Positions 52,508 through 60,959 of a stretch of DNA of 64,000 bases are shown piece by piece (position 1 is the first letter of the stretch; the number at the start of each line of letters is the position of its first letter). The notes below the pieces were generated by a model that searched no databases, had not been told where the DNA came from, and was given only the letters and a program-made list of their open reading frames with translations. Origin of the DNA: an uncultured Lachnospiraceae bacterium (lineage in GTDB: Bacteria > Bacillota > Clostridia > Lachnospirales > Lachnospiraceae); assembly GCA_902777355.1 (NCBI GenBank), contig CACYTU010000004.1, positions 1 through 64,000 on the forward strand, written 5' to 3'. Both the position numbers and the translations under genes were made by a program.

Positions 52508-52544
52508 AAGCTGTTGTCACGTCCCTTCAGGGGATCAACAGCTG
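52508..52544. terminator. Dyad between the padR-like gene and the methyltransferase gene
   Basis: AGCTGTTG and CAACAGCT arms enclose a loop that itself has CCCTTCAGGGG. The T-tract is on the plus strand (TTTTA) and weak, so it may be an attenuator or simple hairpin ending the padR-like transcript. Confidence 0.4.
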
Positions 52545-52588
52545 TTTTACTGGCTCCCGGAAGTTGGTACCGGGGCAGCCCGCACGGT

Positions 52589-52981
52589 TCACAGCTTCTG
52601 AAAAATCTCAGTAACTCCCGCTGTCTCTTCCATACTGCTGACCAGATCCGCAATAGACGCTGCATAGCTGCGCAGCGTCACCTGCCAGTTTCCCAGACAG
52701 GCTTTTCCCTTTTCCGTGATGGAATACACTCTCCTGGAAACATCCTTGTCCTGCGCGTTTTCCAGCCTGGAAGTCAGATATCCCGAGGCCTCCATCTTCT
52801 TCAGATAACGGTAGACACCGGTCTTATCCGGCTCGATGCCTCCGAACATGGGATTTTTGCCCAGATCCCGAATGATCAGCCAGCCGTATTTGTCCTGCCG
52901 GTACAAGCTCATCAGGATACCGGGCTGCAGCATCTTGTCCAGATTTTTCCCTTTGCAGGGACAGTCCATTTCAAAATACAT
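52589..52981 (-). CDS. PadR-family transcriptional regulator with Cys-rich N-terminus
   Basis: This ~130-residue winged-helix protein fits the PadR family. It has the opening helix LDKMLQPGILMSLYRQDKYG, a recognition-helix region ending YRYLKKMEASGYL, and the wing RRVYSITEKGKACL, followed by a dimerisation helix. The N-terminus carries MDCPCKGKN, two cysteines that could sense metal or thiol state. I choose the start MYFEMD because GAGGAG lies eight bases upstream. It lies 25 bp after the cobW gene. I infer that it controls the nearby methyltransferase and transporter promoters. Confidence 0.85.
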   Translation of the reverse strand: MYFEMDCPCKGKNLDKMLQPGILMSLYRQDKYGWLIIRDLGKNPMFGGIEPDKTGVYRYLKKMEASGYLTSRLENAQDKDVSRRVYSITEKGKACLGNWQVTLRSYAASIADLVSSMEETAGVTEIFQKL

Positions 52982-53006
52982 TGGATGATCTCCTCTATCC
53001 TGCTTC

Positions 53007-53945
53007 TCAGCCAAGTGTGATCTCTCCGATCTCATCGGGGTACCAGGCAGCAGCTTCGCGCACACGTTTTCTCACAGGCATTCCGGATCCGGACAAAACG
53101 GTGAGAAGACCTTGCAGGTGTACAGGCACCGGTCTTTCCCAGGCCGACACAGACACGACATTGCCGGTACAGCTGACCAGCATCATCCCCTCTTTCGTCT
53201 GTACAAATCCCTTCACACGAAAGGTTGTCTCCGAGAACATTTCAATAAATTTCCGCAGCTGATATACAGTAATCTGCGGATTGACGCGGACTGACAGCCG
53301 CATCGTTGTTATGTCCGCGATCAGCGGCATCTCCCGGTCACCGCCGTCTGCTGTTTTCTGAAGACTGCAAAGGAGATCCGGAAGGCTGCTGTCCACCTGT
53401 CCGAACGATGTCTCCAGGACCGGCATGTCGGGGCGATGTCCCCTGATCAGTTCCCTGGTACTCTCCAGCTGTTCAGGCGAAGCCAGGTCCGTCTTGTTGA
53501 TCAGGGCAATATCCGAAGCGGAAACCTGCCGCAGGCATGCGCGTGATTTGGCGTAAACTTTCGGAAAACGCACCGCATCCACCAGGCATACCGCACCGGC
53601 GTATTCTATGTCGGGAAAGCGGCTTTGATCCGCGAAGAGCCGTCGTACACCCGTGGGGTCCGAGAGTCCGGAGGCTTCCACCAGGACTACGTCGGTATCC
53701 GGTTCCACAAAGGTCGTCAGCGCCTGCTCAAACTGGTCGAGCCGGCAGGAGCAGAAGACAGACCCTCCGGTAATCTCCTCCATCCCTATGCCGAGTTCCT
53801 CCAGCAGCATGCCGTCGATTCCCTCCCTGCCGAACTCGTTGATGATCAGCTGCATTTTTTCTCCCGGGAAAAGCCTTATGAAGTTTTTCAGAAAAGTGCT
53901 CTTCCCGGATCCCAGAAATCCGGTGATCAGATACAGTCTGCTCAT
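53007..53945 (-). CDS. CobW-family GTPase (metal chaperone type)
   Basis: This 312-residue G3E GTPase has Walker A GFLGSGKST at residues 8-16, NEFGREGIDG, a GGSVFCSCR motif in place of the usual CxCC, Walker B VLVEASGLSDP, and the specificity motif NKTD near residue 150. The C-terminal ~100 residues form the CobW_C domain. Members deliver metals or activate metalloenzymes; here Zn for the methyltransferases or cobalt for the corrinoid protein are plausible. I use the ATG at 53945; a TTG 15 bases earlier is an alternative. It precedes the padR-like gene with 25 bp spacing. Confidence 0.88.
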   Translation of the reverse strand: MSRLYLITGFLGSGKSTFLKNFIRLFPGEKMQLIINEFGREGIDGMLLEELGIGMEEITGGSVFCSCRLDQFEQALTTFVEPDTDVVLVEASGLSDPTGVRRLFADQSRFPDIEYAGAVCLVDAVRFPKVYAKSRACLRQVSASDIALINKTDLASPEQLESTRELIRGHRPDMPVLETSFGQVDSSLPDLLCSLQKTADGGDREMPLIADITTMRLSVRVNPQITVYQLRKFIEMFSETTFRVKGFVQTKEGMMLVSCTGNVVSVSAWERPVPVHLQGLLTVLSGSGMPVRKRVREAAAWYPDEIGEITLG

Positions 53946-54001
53946 GATCTCATCCGCCAAAGCTGCTGATAGCAGGTAAAGCTTTTTTTCCGCTGCTTCA
54001 A

Positions 54002-54030
54002 ATCTTAATGTAAAGTATAATTTTTACCAA
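54002..54030 (-). promoter_or_regulatory. Possible promoter for the cobW-padR unit
   Basis: Minus-strand TTGGTA (54030-54025), a 17-nt spacer and TAAGAT (54007-54002). A TGCAAAATAATTACAAA element overlaps the lipoate-ligase stop just upstream (54061-54077). Confidence 0.4.
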
Positions 54031-54067
54031 TTTGGGTTTATCGAAAAAACATCTCATGTTTTTGTAA

Positions 54068-54919
54068 TTATTTTGCATCCATCAATATATCGGTACTTTC
54101 AGAGATGATTGCCCCCATGACGGTCTCCATTTTCAGGTCGGGATAGCGGTCGCACAGATTGGTCACACGGCTCCTTACAGAGGCGATTCTGTGGCGCGCG
54201 AGCTTGGCCGGAGAAGCATTCAGGACTGCCGCCATCCGGTCCAGATCCACATCAAACATGAGCGTCGCATGGAACAAAAAGAACCCTTCCGGAGTCTCCC
54301 GGGAAGCCGAACCGGAAAATTTTCCTCCTTCTCCGAAAGGCTCTTCCGTCCTGAAATCCCCTTCCTCTTTGACGGATCCAGAGGTTTTCATCCCGGAAAT
54401 CCCCGGTCCGGCATCCTTGAGTACAAGGTCGTTTCTTCCTGTTTTACAGGCGTCAACTCCGCATTTTACAAGGGCTTTCAGCAATATTTCCTGACAAATC
54501 GCTTCATCGAGGCTGTCCGCATACGCTATAAAGGAGACGTTCAGATTGCCCGGATCCTGGAAGACCGCGCCCCCGCCGGTGCGGCGTCTGACGATCCGGA
54601 TTCCCATCTTCTCCGCGGCATCCAGGCGGCACTCCGCCTCAGCATCCTGGTGTCGTCCGATCACGACACAGTCCTCATTCCGCCAGAAAAGCAGGCAGAG
54701 CACACCCCGCTCTGCCTGCCCTGTAAGCTCCTCCTCGATGGACAGATTCTCCTCTGCATCTCTGCTGTCACTTTGCAGAACCCGGATTCCGCAAAAGCGT
54801 CCTGCTCTGTCTTCACAAGAACTGTTTCCATACTCAGAGATTTGTTCCGAATACCCAAAAAGACCCGTTTTCTCCCGAAAACAAATCTGCCGGACACCTT
54901 TTGGTAATTTCTTTGGCAC
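54068..54919 (-). CDS. Lipoate-protein ligase (LplA-like)
   Basis: This ~284-residue enzyme activates lipoate (or octanoate) with ATP and attaches it to a lysine of a lipoyl domain. Motifs include RRRTGGGAVFQDPGNLNVSFI, GRNDLVL and LFHATLMFDVD, then SVRSRVTNL. About 31 extra residues are inserted before KFSGSA, which usually follows NDL closely. I choose the GTG start at 54919: AGGAG lies six bases upstream, and the GTG is only one base past the stop of the lipoyl-domain gene, a clear case of translational coupling. The adjacent lipoyl protein is the obvious acceptor. Confidence 0.9.
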   Translation of the reverse strand: MPKKLPKGVRQICFREKTGLFGYSEQISEYGNSSCEDRAGRFCGIRVLQSDSRDAEENLSIEEELTGQAERGVLCLLFWRNEDCVVIGRHQDAEAECRLDAAEKMGIRIVRRRTGGGAVFQDPGNLNVSFIAYADSLDEAICQEILLKALVKCGVDACKTGRNDLVLKDAGPGISGMKTSGSVKEEGDFRTEEPFGEGGKFSGSASRETPEGFFLFHATLMFDVDLDRMAAVLNASPAKLARHRIASVRSRVTNLCDRYPDLKMETVMGAIISESTDILMDAK

Positions 54920-54920
54920 T

Positions 54921-55214
54921 TTATTCTCCTGTTTCGATATATCCAAGAACGTCTCCGTAGGTAAATTCCTCCCCGTCTTCAATGCAGATTTCCGCAAACT
55001 GCCCGCTACAGGGCGCACGAAATTCGAAGGTCTTTTTTTCTATCTCTCCTTCGCAGATCACCTGGTCCTGCTCCACAGAGTCTCCCGGTCTGACCAGCCA
55101 GAAGATCTCTCCTGTCTTGTGGCGGATATGATACTCCCTGTTCTGGCACTCGCAGGGGTGCTCCGGATCCTTTTTGGGTCTTGCCTTGGGGGGCACTAAT
55201 ATTTCCACTCTCAT
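54921..55214 (-). CDS. Free-standing lipoyl-domain protein
   Basis: This 97-residue protein is essentially one biotinyl/lipoyl-type domain. The lipoylation site is in EGEIEKKTFEF, at Lys60 or Lys61, in the expected hairpin turn, flanked by VRPGDSVEQDQ and the ending APCSGQF...GDVLGYIE. The N-terminus (~30 residues) is basic and holds CEC. It differs from GcvH, which is longer. Coupling to the lipoate ligase gene and the nearby dihydrolipoyl-dehydrogenase-like gene indicates a lipoyl arm cycling between dithiol and disulfide or carrying a group. No E1/E2 or glycine-cleavage genes are in the window. Confidence 0.85.
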   Translation of the reverse strand: MRVEILVPPKARPKKDPEHPCECQNREYHIRHKTGEIFWLVRPGDSVEQDQVICEGEIEKKTFEFRAPCSGQFAEICIEDGEEFTYGDVLGYIETGE

Positions 55215-55387
55215 CTTAATTTACTCCTCCATATCTGCCCTGCTTCGAAGCGGCTCCGGGAGAATCGCGCGTGCCCGGCTTTTCAGAGACAAGCCGGCAT
55301 CTTCCCCGCTGTGTGCGTGCTGCATCCAACACTCCTTCGGCCTGTCGGAGCCTTTTTGCTGCTGTTCCGCTGTTCTCTCCGGTGCAA

Positions 55388-55990
55388 TCAGTCCTTGTCA
55401 TTCAGGGGATAGTAGGGACATTCCCCATGCCGGCATTCTTTGTTCTTTTCGTAATATTTACAGACCACACGGGGGCTGTTCTGCAGATGCAGACCGAGCT
55501 TTTCATTGATATAGGGAACCGATTCGGAGACAGACAGATAGGCTGTGCGCTTGCAGCATCTGGGCCCCTCCACCGACGCGATCTTCTGCAGACAGAGCCC
55601 TGTCAGTTCATTGCACCACTGCCAGGTCTTTCCGGAAACCGGCGTTGTCTGAGTCCAGACACTCATAAAAATACCCGCCCCGACACCTGCTCCGCATGCG
55701 CCGAAGTTTCCGCAGACTCCTCCGGGAACCTGCAAGGAACGGGTTTTGGCTGTGTCGAGCATTTCCTCCAGCGCCTCGCGGGGCTCCGACTGTTCCATGG
55801 CGGCCAGTGTCAGGAGCGCCGCAGGCATGATGAAATGATGATAGGGATAGTGGATGGGAACCTCGGGATGATCCATCATCTTTTCGAGCAGTTCTTCAAC
55901 CGTCAGCTTTTGCCCTGCATCATAGACGCCCAGGCAGATCTGCTGCAGATCCGCTAAAACAGAATCCTTCAAAATAATCTGATGTACCAT
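55388..55990 (-). CDS. DUF5714 family cysteine-rich protein
   Basis: This ~200-residue protein matches DUF5714, a family frequent in anaerobes near methyltransferase or metal-cofactor genes. Conserved-looking elements are GGVCGNFGACGAGVGAGIF near residue 90, WCNELTGLCL, EGPRCCKRTAY, and a C-terminal CKYYEKNKECRHGECPYYP with three Cys. The cysteine pattern suggests a metal or Fe-S site. GGGAGG lies eight bases before the chosen ATG (MVHQII). It sits between the flavoprotein gene and the lipoyl-domain gene. Molecular function is unknown. Confidence 0.8.
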   Translation of the reverse strand: MVHQIILKDSVLADLQQICLGVYDAGQKLTVEELLEKMMDHPEVPIHYPYHHFIMPAALLTLAAMEQSEPREALEEMLDTAKTRSLQVPGGVCGNFGACGAGVGAGIFMSVWTQTTPVSGKTWQWCNELTGLCLQKIASVEGPRCCKRTAYLSVSESVPYINEKLGLHLQNSPRVVCKYYEKNKECRHGECPYYPLNDKD

Positions 55991-56130
55991 AATCGATTCC
56001 TCCCTATGCAATCAAGCTCTTTCTCTTTCACATGCATTTATTCTACATCGCGCAATAACCAGTGACTACATAACAGACGCGGGATACAAACGCAGCTAAG
56101 CAAACTCGTTTCATCGCAGGTACAATCCTC

Positions 56131-57777
56131 TCATCTCCGTCGTTTGACGGGAAGCTCAGGAGAGCCGCCGCAGGCATCCTCCACTGCCATTCGCACAAGC
56201 TCGCTCAGAGAAGGATGGGCGAAGACCTGCCTGCAAATCTGACTGCAGGGAATCCGGTAGAGGATATAGGACTGCAGCAGATGGATCATTTCCTCTGCTT
56301 CAGGTGCGATGACACAGGCCCCCAGAAGAAGATCGGTCTTTGTGTCGCGCCATACTGTCACTGAACCGTCTGTATATTGCCTGATTCGTGCTGCTCCGGA
56401 TGCATAAACAGGCGCCTTGCCGGTTCTGATAATAAACCCCCGGGCACGGATTTCTTCGATCGACATGCCCACACAGGCTGCCGGAGGGTCGATATGAAGA
56501 CATGCGGGCGCGCACATCCTCTCCCATCCCCGAGAGATATCCGCCTCCGGGTGAGTTTTCCAGCCCATATCGGGAAAGAGCTGAATGCTTTCACCGGTGT
56601 CCATATCCTTCTGCAGGATCACTTCTGCCGCCTGTTCCGCCTGCCATGTCCCATAATAAGCTGTCTTCTCCTGTCCGTTTGCATCCCCGATGCAAAAAAC
56701 GTGCGGATTTGCAGTTCTTCCGCAGGCATCCGCCCGGATATAACCGTCCTGTGTCAGATGAAGGCCGAGAGCGTGGGCTTTTCTGGCAGGAAACACAGGT
56801 CTTCGCCCCACGGCAGTCAAAACAGCCGTCCTGACCTCTTTCTCCGGCATATGTCCTGCTTCCCTTTGTACAGGGTCCGGCTCCTGCAGGCCGCCTTGGG
56901 GATCCTCTTGTTTTTCCCGCTTTTCCCGGCAGGGCGGCATGCTTTTCAGGACCTCATCCAGCCAGGCATCGTACGACCGGCAATTCTCCCGTATCCTGAC
57001 CCCGTGCCTCTCCAGGATTCTCCGGACAGCCCTTCGCGGTTCTCTGCTCCAGGATGCCAGGATCTGCTCTCCCGCCTCGCAGAGTTCTACGGCCGGCACA
57101 AAAGCGGACATGGCATCCGCTATCTCGCATCCTGCTGTCCCGCCGCCAATCACGATCAATCTGTCCGGAAGAGTTTTCATCTCTCTCAAAGTGTCCGTTG
57201 TATAAAAGCCGACCGAGGGGTTCTTTTTTGCCGAAAGCAGAACAGACTCCGGAACCATGGGGGCTGATCCGGGCGCCAGAACAATGTCCCTTGCGGAATA
57301 TTTTTCTCCGCCCGTCTCAATTTGCAGCCCTTCCGGGCCTCTCTCCGGAAAAATCTCTTCTCCTTCCAGAAGGCGGACGCGCCGGGACATCTGCACCAGC
57401 CGGATCCCTTCTGTCATCTCTTTTGCGGTCTGCGCGGTCTCTTGCAGAAAGTCTTCCCAGGCAGCCTGCCTTATATCATCCTTCAGGTGCCGGTTTTCCC
57501 GATTTGCAGGGGATCCGTTGTTTTTCATGTTCCCTGAATCGGGGCATTGTGGGGAGAGCTGACTGCCCGCAGGCTCCTCTCTGAGCCTCCGGCGCAGCCC
57601 GGCCGCCGCCAGGGAAAGTTTTTTTGTCGGAATGCAGCCGGTTCTGAGGCAGGTCCCGCCCGGAGACACGCAGTCGGCCAGGGCAGTCCGTTTTCCGTTT
57701 TCAGCAAGGACAGCGGCTGCCCGGCACCCTGCAGGTCCTGCGCCGATCACGATCACATCATAGCGTCTGTCCTCCAT
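56131..57777 (-). CDS. Dihydrolipoyl-dehydrogenase-like flavoprotein
   Basis: This ~548-residue FAD/NAD disulfide oxidoreductase should reoxidise or reduce a lipoyl dithiol. The FAD loop GAGPAG is at residues 12-17; the redox pair Cys43 and Cys48 lies in GGTCLRTGCIP. The NAD loop GGGTAGCE is near 217, the second FAD motif CIGDANG near 395, and the catalytic His-Glu pair lies in FAHPSLSE at the C-terminus. At 548 it is longer than the usual ~470, with hydrophilic inserts at ~65-110 and ~300-345. AAAGGAG lies seven bases before ATG. It begins 11 bp after the permease stop, in the same transcript. Confidence 0.88.
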   Translation of the reverse strand: MEDRRYDVIVIGAGPAGCRAAAVLAENGKRTALADCVSPGGTCLRTGCIPTKKLSLAAAGLRRRLREEPAGSQLSPQCPDSGNMKNNGSPANRENRHLKDDIRQAAWEDFLQETAQTAKEMTEGIRLVQMSRRVRLLEGEEIFPERGPEGLQIETGGEKYSARDIVLAPGSAPMVPESVLLSAKKNPSVGFYTTDTLREMKTLPDRLIVIGGGTAGCEIADAMSAFVPAVELCEAGEQILASWSREPRRAVRRILERHGVRIRENCRSYDAWLDEVLKSMPPCREKREKQEDPQGGLQEPDPVQREAGHMPEKEVRTAVLTAVGRRPVFPARKAHALGLHLTQDGYIRADACGRTANPHVFCIGDANGQEKTAYYGTWQAEQAAEVILQKDMDTGESIQLFPDMGWKTHPEADISRGWERMCAPACLHIDPPAACVGMSIEEIRARGFIIRTGKAPVYASGAARIRQYTDGSVTVWRDTKTDLLLGACVIAPEAEEMIHLLQSYILYRIPCSQICRQVFAHPSLSELVRMAVEDACGGSPELPVKRRR

Positions 57778-57788
57778 CTGCGTCTCCT

Positions 57789-58697
57789 TTACATCTCCCA
57801 GACAATCAGTTTTTTCTGTAAAACATCGATACATTTGTTAAGAGCCGTCACGACAGTCCCCACTACTATAATCCCTGCGACAACCTTTGTGTAGTTGCCG
57901 TATGTATTATAGTTTACTATATAATACCCCATTCCGCTTGTCGCGCCCATCATCTCAGCAAAAGTCAGCAGCATGATTCCTGTCGTGAAAGTAACCTTCA
58001 GACTTCCGACCACCCCTGCAAACGCATAGGGAAAGAGGATCTCCAGGATCATGGAGGTATTGCTCAGATTCATGGCGCGCGCACTGTCCATGATCCCCTT
58101 GTCCATGCCGTCAATGCGGACGATCATTCCCAGGAAAGTCGGCCAGAAGATTCCCAGGATCAGGACCACTGCGGAGGCACTTCGAAAGGTCGGCATCAGG
58201 GCCACAACATAAGGGGCAAAAACAGTGGACGGAATCGGGGCAAGTACGCCGGCGATCGGATGAAAAAGGTCCCGAAGGCGCCGGATCCATCCGCAGATCA
58301 GGCCGGCTGCCATTCCCGCCGCCAGTCCCGCGATCATGCTGCTCAAAAACAGCCTGAGAGAAGAAAAAACACCCGTCGCGATCACTCTGCGGTCATCCGC
58401 AAAAACCTGAAAGACATTCTCCGGCGCAGGGACAAGAACCGGGTGCATAAGGGCCAGTTTTGTCACTGCGCACTCCCAGACTATGAGAAATCCCCACAAA
58501 ACGACCATCAGGTCGGACGCTGCGCGCAGCTGCTCTCTGTTCCGGGTGACCCGGATCAGGTACAGGATTTCCATAAGGGCGATCGCAGCCAACATGGCAA
58601 AAGGAGGCTGCACCTCTTTTTTTCCGGGCAGCCGGATCAATATGCAGAGAACGATGAGAAGAATGTGACTGAGTATGCTTGTACGTTTACGATTCAT
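57789..58697 (-). CDS. ABC transporter permease, TauC/SsuC-like
   Basis: This ~303-residue permease with about six membrane helices belongs to the nitrate/sulfonate/taurine group. Its EAA-type loop is in MDSARAMNLSNTSMILEILFPYAFAGVVGSL. GGAGGAG lies six to eight bases before ATG, and the start overlaps the ATPase gene end by 11 bp. With the ATPase and the binding lipoprotein it forms a complete importer, likely for the substrate of the methyltransferase system. Confidence 0.9.
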   Translation of the reverse strand: MNRKRTSILSHILLIVLCILIRLPGKKEVQPPFAMLAAIALMEILYLIRVTRNREQLRAASDLMVVLWGFLIVWECAVTKLALMHPVLVPAPENVFQVFADDRRVIATGVFSSLRLFLSSMIAGLAAGMAAGLICGWIRRLRDLFHPIAGVLAPIPSTVFAPYVVALMPTFRSASAVVLILGIFWPTFLGMIVRIDGMDKGIMDSARAMNLSNTSMILEILFPYAFAGVVGSLKVTFTTGIMLLTFAEMMGATSGMGYYIVNYNTYGNYTKVVAGIIVVGTVVTALNKCIDVLQKKLIVWEM

Positions 58698-59430
58698 GGA
58701 ACCACTCCTCCAAAGACGCTCGAAGCTCTCTGCAGTCTGAATACCCCTTGGACCCGGCACAGCATTCACTGATCCTTTCAGATATTTCCATTTCCCGCTC
58801 AATCGCTCCGTTTCTCATAAACACGATCCTGGTCCCCATAGCCAGCGCCTCATCGAGGTCATGTGTGACGAAAATCACGGTCTTCTTCTCCTCCTTCCAG
58901 AGTTTCCGCAGAAGCTTCTGCAGGTCCGCACGGATCGCGGGATCCAGCGCACCGAAGGGCTCGTCCAGAAGAAGCACCTCCGCGCCCGAAGCCAGTGCTC
59001 TGGCTATGGCCGTGCGCTGCCTCATACCGCCGGAAAGCTGATAGGGGTATTTGTCCTGCGCATTCTCCATCCCGGTTTTCCCGAGAAAAAGATCCGCCCG
59101 CCGCTCCATCTCCTCTTTCCCGAAACGGCGGCTCTTTTTCATTGCAAACAGGACATTTCCCCGCACCGTCTGCCAGGGAAAAAGGGAATACTGCTGAAAC
59201 ACCACCGCGCGGTCCATGCCCGGCACATTCATATTGCGGCCATCCCTTGTGATAGAGCCCGACTGCAGAGGAAGAAGACCCGCCAGCAGATGGATCAGGG
59301 TGCTCTTTCCGCAGCCCGAGTGCCCCAGAACACACACAAATTCTCCATCCTGTACAGTGAGGGAGAGATCACGGATCACCGTCTCTTTGCTGTTTTCGTA
59401 AGTATATTGAAGATTTTTAATTTCAATCAC
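58687..59430 (-). CDS. ABC transporter ATP-binding protein, TauB/SsuB-like
   Basis: This ~248-residue ATPase has Walker A GHSGCGKST (~38-46), Q-loop FQQYSLFPWQTV, signature LSGGMRQR, Walker B VLLLDEPFGALD and the switch His in VTHDLDEA, the pattern of nitrate/taurine/sulfonate importers. I favour the GTG start at 59430 (AAGGA eight bases upstream); an ATG at 59478 would add 16 residues without a good site. It overlaps the permease gene by 11 bp. Confidence 0.9.
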   Translation of the reverse strand: MIEIKNLQYTYENSKETVIRDLSLTVQDGEFVCVLGHSGCGKSTLIHLLAGLLPLQSGSITRDGRNMNVPGMDRAVVFQQYSLFPWQTVRGNVLFAMKKSRRFGKEEMERRADLFLGKTGMENAQDKYPYQLSGGMRQRTAIARALASGAEVLLLDEPFGALDPAIRADLQKLLRKLWKEEKKTVIFVTHDLDEALAMGTRIVFMRNGAIEREMEISERISECCAGSKGYSDCRELRASLEEWFHES

Positions 59431-59494
59431 AGCCTGTTTCCTTCCCCTGCCCCGGTTTGTCAGAACATCTTTTTGCATCGCCCCTGCATCTTGA

Positions 59495-60694
59495 TCAATT
59501 GGTCTCTTTCGCCTCCTGCATGAGATCCTGCCAGAGAGTATTGTCCGCCTCGCGGTCCGCCAGGGTCTGCAGCGCGGTCTCATAAACAGTGGTGTCGACG
59601 TGGTCTGCCATATCGACAGGGGTATTTGCGTCAATATCACCGTTCAGCTTCATGGTCTCATAGAAATCCAAAACTTTCTTTTTGTTGGGGTTGAGAGAGA
59701 CGATCATGGCATTTCTGTATGTGTCCGTTCCGTACATGACCGCCTCTGTGTAGGCCGCGTCCTGCCCTGAATAGGCCGACAGCACTTCGATGGTCTTTGC
59801 ATGGTCGTTCAAATAGATCTCATAGGCACGCAGCGCAGCAATCTCAAACTTCACAAGGGCATCCTTCTTTTCCGCAAGGGTCTTTCCGGAAGTCGACTGG
59901 CGGCAGCAGGGGAAGCCTTCCACAAAATCGCCTGCGTGAAATGCCACCTTCAGGCCGTTTCCCTCCGCAACATAACCGAACCCGCTGTTGACAAAGCCCA
60001 GATCAACCTCTCCTTTTTTTACGGCTTCTGCGATGGATGCCTGAGAATCCAGATAAACATACTGGACATCCACATCGGGCTCCAGCCCGTGCTCACGCAG
60101 GTATCCCTTCATGACCATATGTCCGGTCTCCATGCGGAAGCACCCGATCTTTTTGCCGCGGAAATCCTCCGCTTCTTTGTAAAGGTCCGCATTCTCGGGA
60201 AGGGTCACACACTCGCTGCCCTCTGAAATCGTTCCGCCGAACACACACACATCCGCGCCCTGGGAGGCGAAGCTCAGCGTGGGGATGGCCCCGTAGGGAA
60301 GGACATCCAGCTTGCCCTCACTGACAGCCGTGATTCCCTCCGCAAGATTGGAGACCTTCTCAAACTGCACATCGACACCCTCTTCTTCAAACAGCCCCAG
60401 CTCCTTTGCCATGATGACGCAGGCTGTCTTCATATCCTGCCCCAGCATACCCACTTTGAGAGTTTCCATCTCTTCTGCAGGCACCTGCGCAGAAACACTT
60501 TCCGATGCGGTTTCCGAAGCAGCTTCTGTTCCGGCAGCCCCGGTATTTTCCGCCTCCTGCCCGGCCTGCTGATCAGCCCCGGCAGCTTCCTGGCCTGCAC
60601 TGTCCGCTGCCGATGAACCTCCTCCGCACCCGGACAGAAGAACTGCCCCCGTGATCATTCCTGCCAGTACTGCCGCGACCCATCTCTTCTTCAT
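59495..60694 (-). CDS. ABC substrate-binding lipoprotein, NitT/TauT type
   Basis: This 399-residue lipoprotein (signal peptide, lipobox LLSGC, Cys23) is the capture component of the importer. After a Gln/Glu/Ala-rich stalk (~25-75) the type-II binding fold starts at METLKVGMLGQDMKTA, with VAEGITAVSEGKLDVLPYGAIPT and GKKIGCFRMETGHMVMKGYL, as in SsuA/TauA-like proteins. AAAGGAGG lies seven bases before ATG. It is the first gene of the transporter unit and has an operator-like dyad at its promoter. The ligand is unknown. Confidence 0.9.
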   Translation of the reverse strand: MKKRWVAAVLAGMITGAVLLSGCGGGSSAADSAGQEAAGADQQAGQEAENTGAAGTEAASETASESVSAQVPAEEMETLKVGMLGQDMKTACVIMAKELGLFEEEGVDVQFEKVSNLAEGITAVSEGKLDVLPYGAIPTLSFASQGADVCVFGGTISEGSECVTLPENADLYKEAEDFRGKKIGCFRMETGHMVMKGYLREHGLEPDVDVQYVYLDSQASIAEAVKKGEVDLGFVNSGFGYVAEGNGLKVAFHAGDFVEGFPCCRQSTSGKTLAEKKDALVKFEIAALRAYEIYLNDHAKTIEVLSAYSGQDAAYTEAVMYGTDTYRNAMIVSLNPNKKKVLDFYETMKLNGDIDANTPVDMADHVDTTVYETALQTLADREADNTLWQDLMQEAKETN

Positions 60695-60741
60695 GCCTGT
60701 ATCCTCCTTTAATTATGTAGCTGATGGTGTATTTGGCCCGC

Positions 60742-60761
60742 AGTAGACCAAGTCTATTACT
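60742..60761. promoter_or_regulatory. Operator-like inverted repeat at the transporter promoter
   Basis: AGTAGAC-caa-GTCTAtTACT closely matches the dyad at 52447-52465 and lies seven bases downstream of the -10 box, as at the other site. I infer a shared repressor, probably the PadR-like protein. Confidence 0.6.
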
Positions 60762-60768
60762 TGAGAAT

Positions 60769-60811
60769 ATCATACACCTTACCGAGCTCTTTTTTTTGTA
60801 ATTATTTTGGA
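60769..60811 (-). promoter_or_regulatory. Transporter promoter with an AATAATTACAAA motif
   Basis: Minus-strand TATGAT (60774-60769) lies 20 nt after CCAAAATAATTACAAA (60810-60795), a variant of the motif at the cbiC and riboswitch promoters. Confidence 0.5.
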
Positions 60812-60892
60812 ATTAAGGAAAAAGCGGATTATTTCCGGGCAGATGGGACACTTGTGACTCAATAAAATGGACATAGCCGGTATCAAAAAGGG

Positions 60893-60945
60893 AACTCCCG
60901 GCAGGGACACCGGATTTTTCCTGTTCGGTATCCCCGCCGGGAGTT
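60893..60945 (-). terminator. Terminator after the DUF2284 gene
   Basis: AACTCCCGGC (60893-60902) pairs with GCCGGGAGTT (60936-60945), with an inner GGGATACC...GGTGTCCC stem. The minus-strand side continues TCCCTTTTT. It may also act on the plus strand. Confidence 0.8.
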
Positions 60946-60959
60946 TTCATCTTTTTACA

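Noticed and set aside
54901..54915. A further TTGGTAATT motif copy near 54.9 kb
   Set aside because: It falls inside the first codons of the lipoate ligase gene, and no TATAAT lies 19 nt downstream, so I do not count it as a promoter element.
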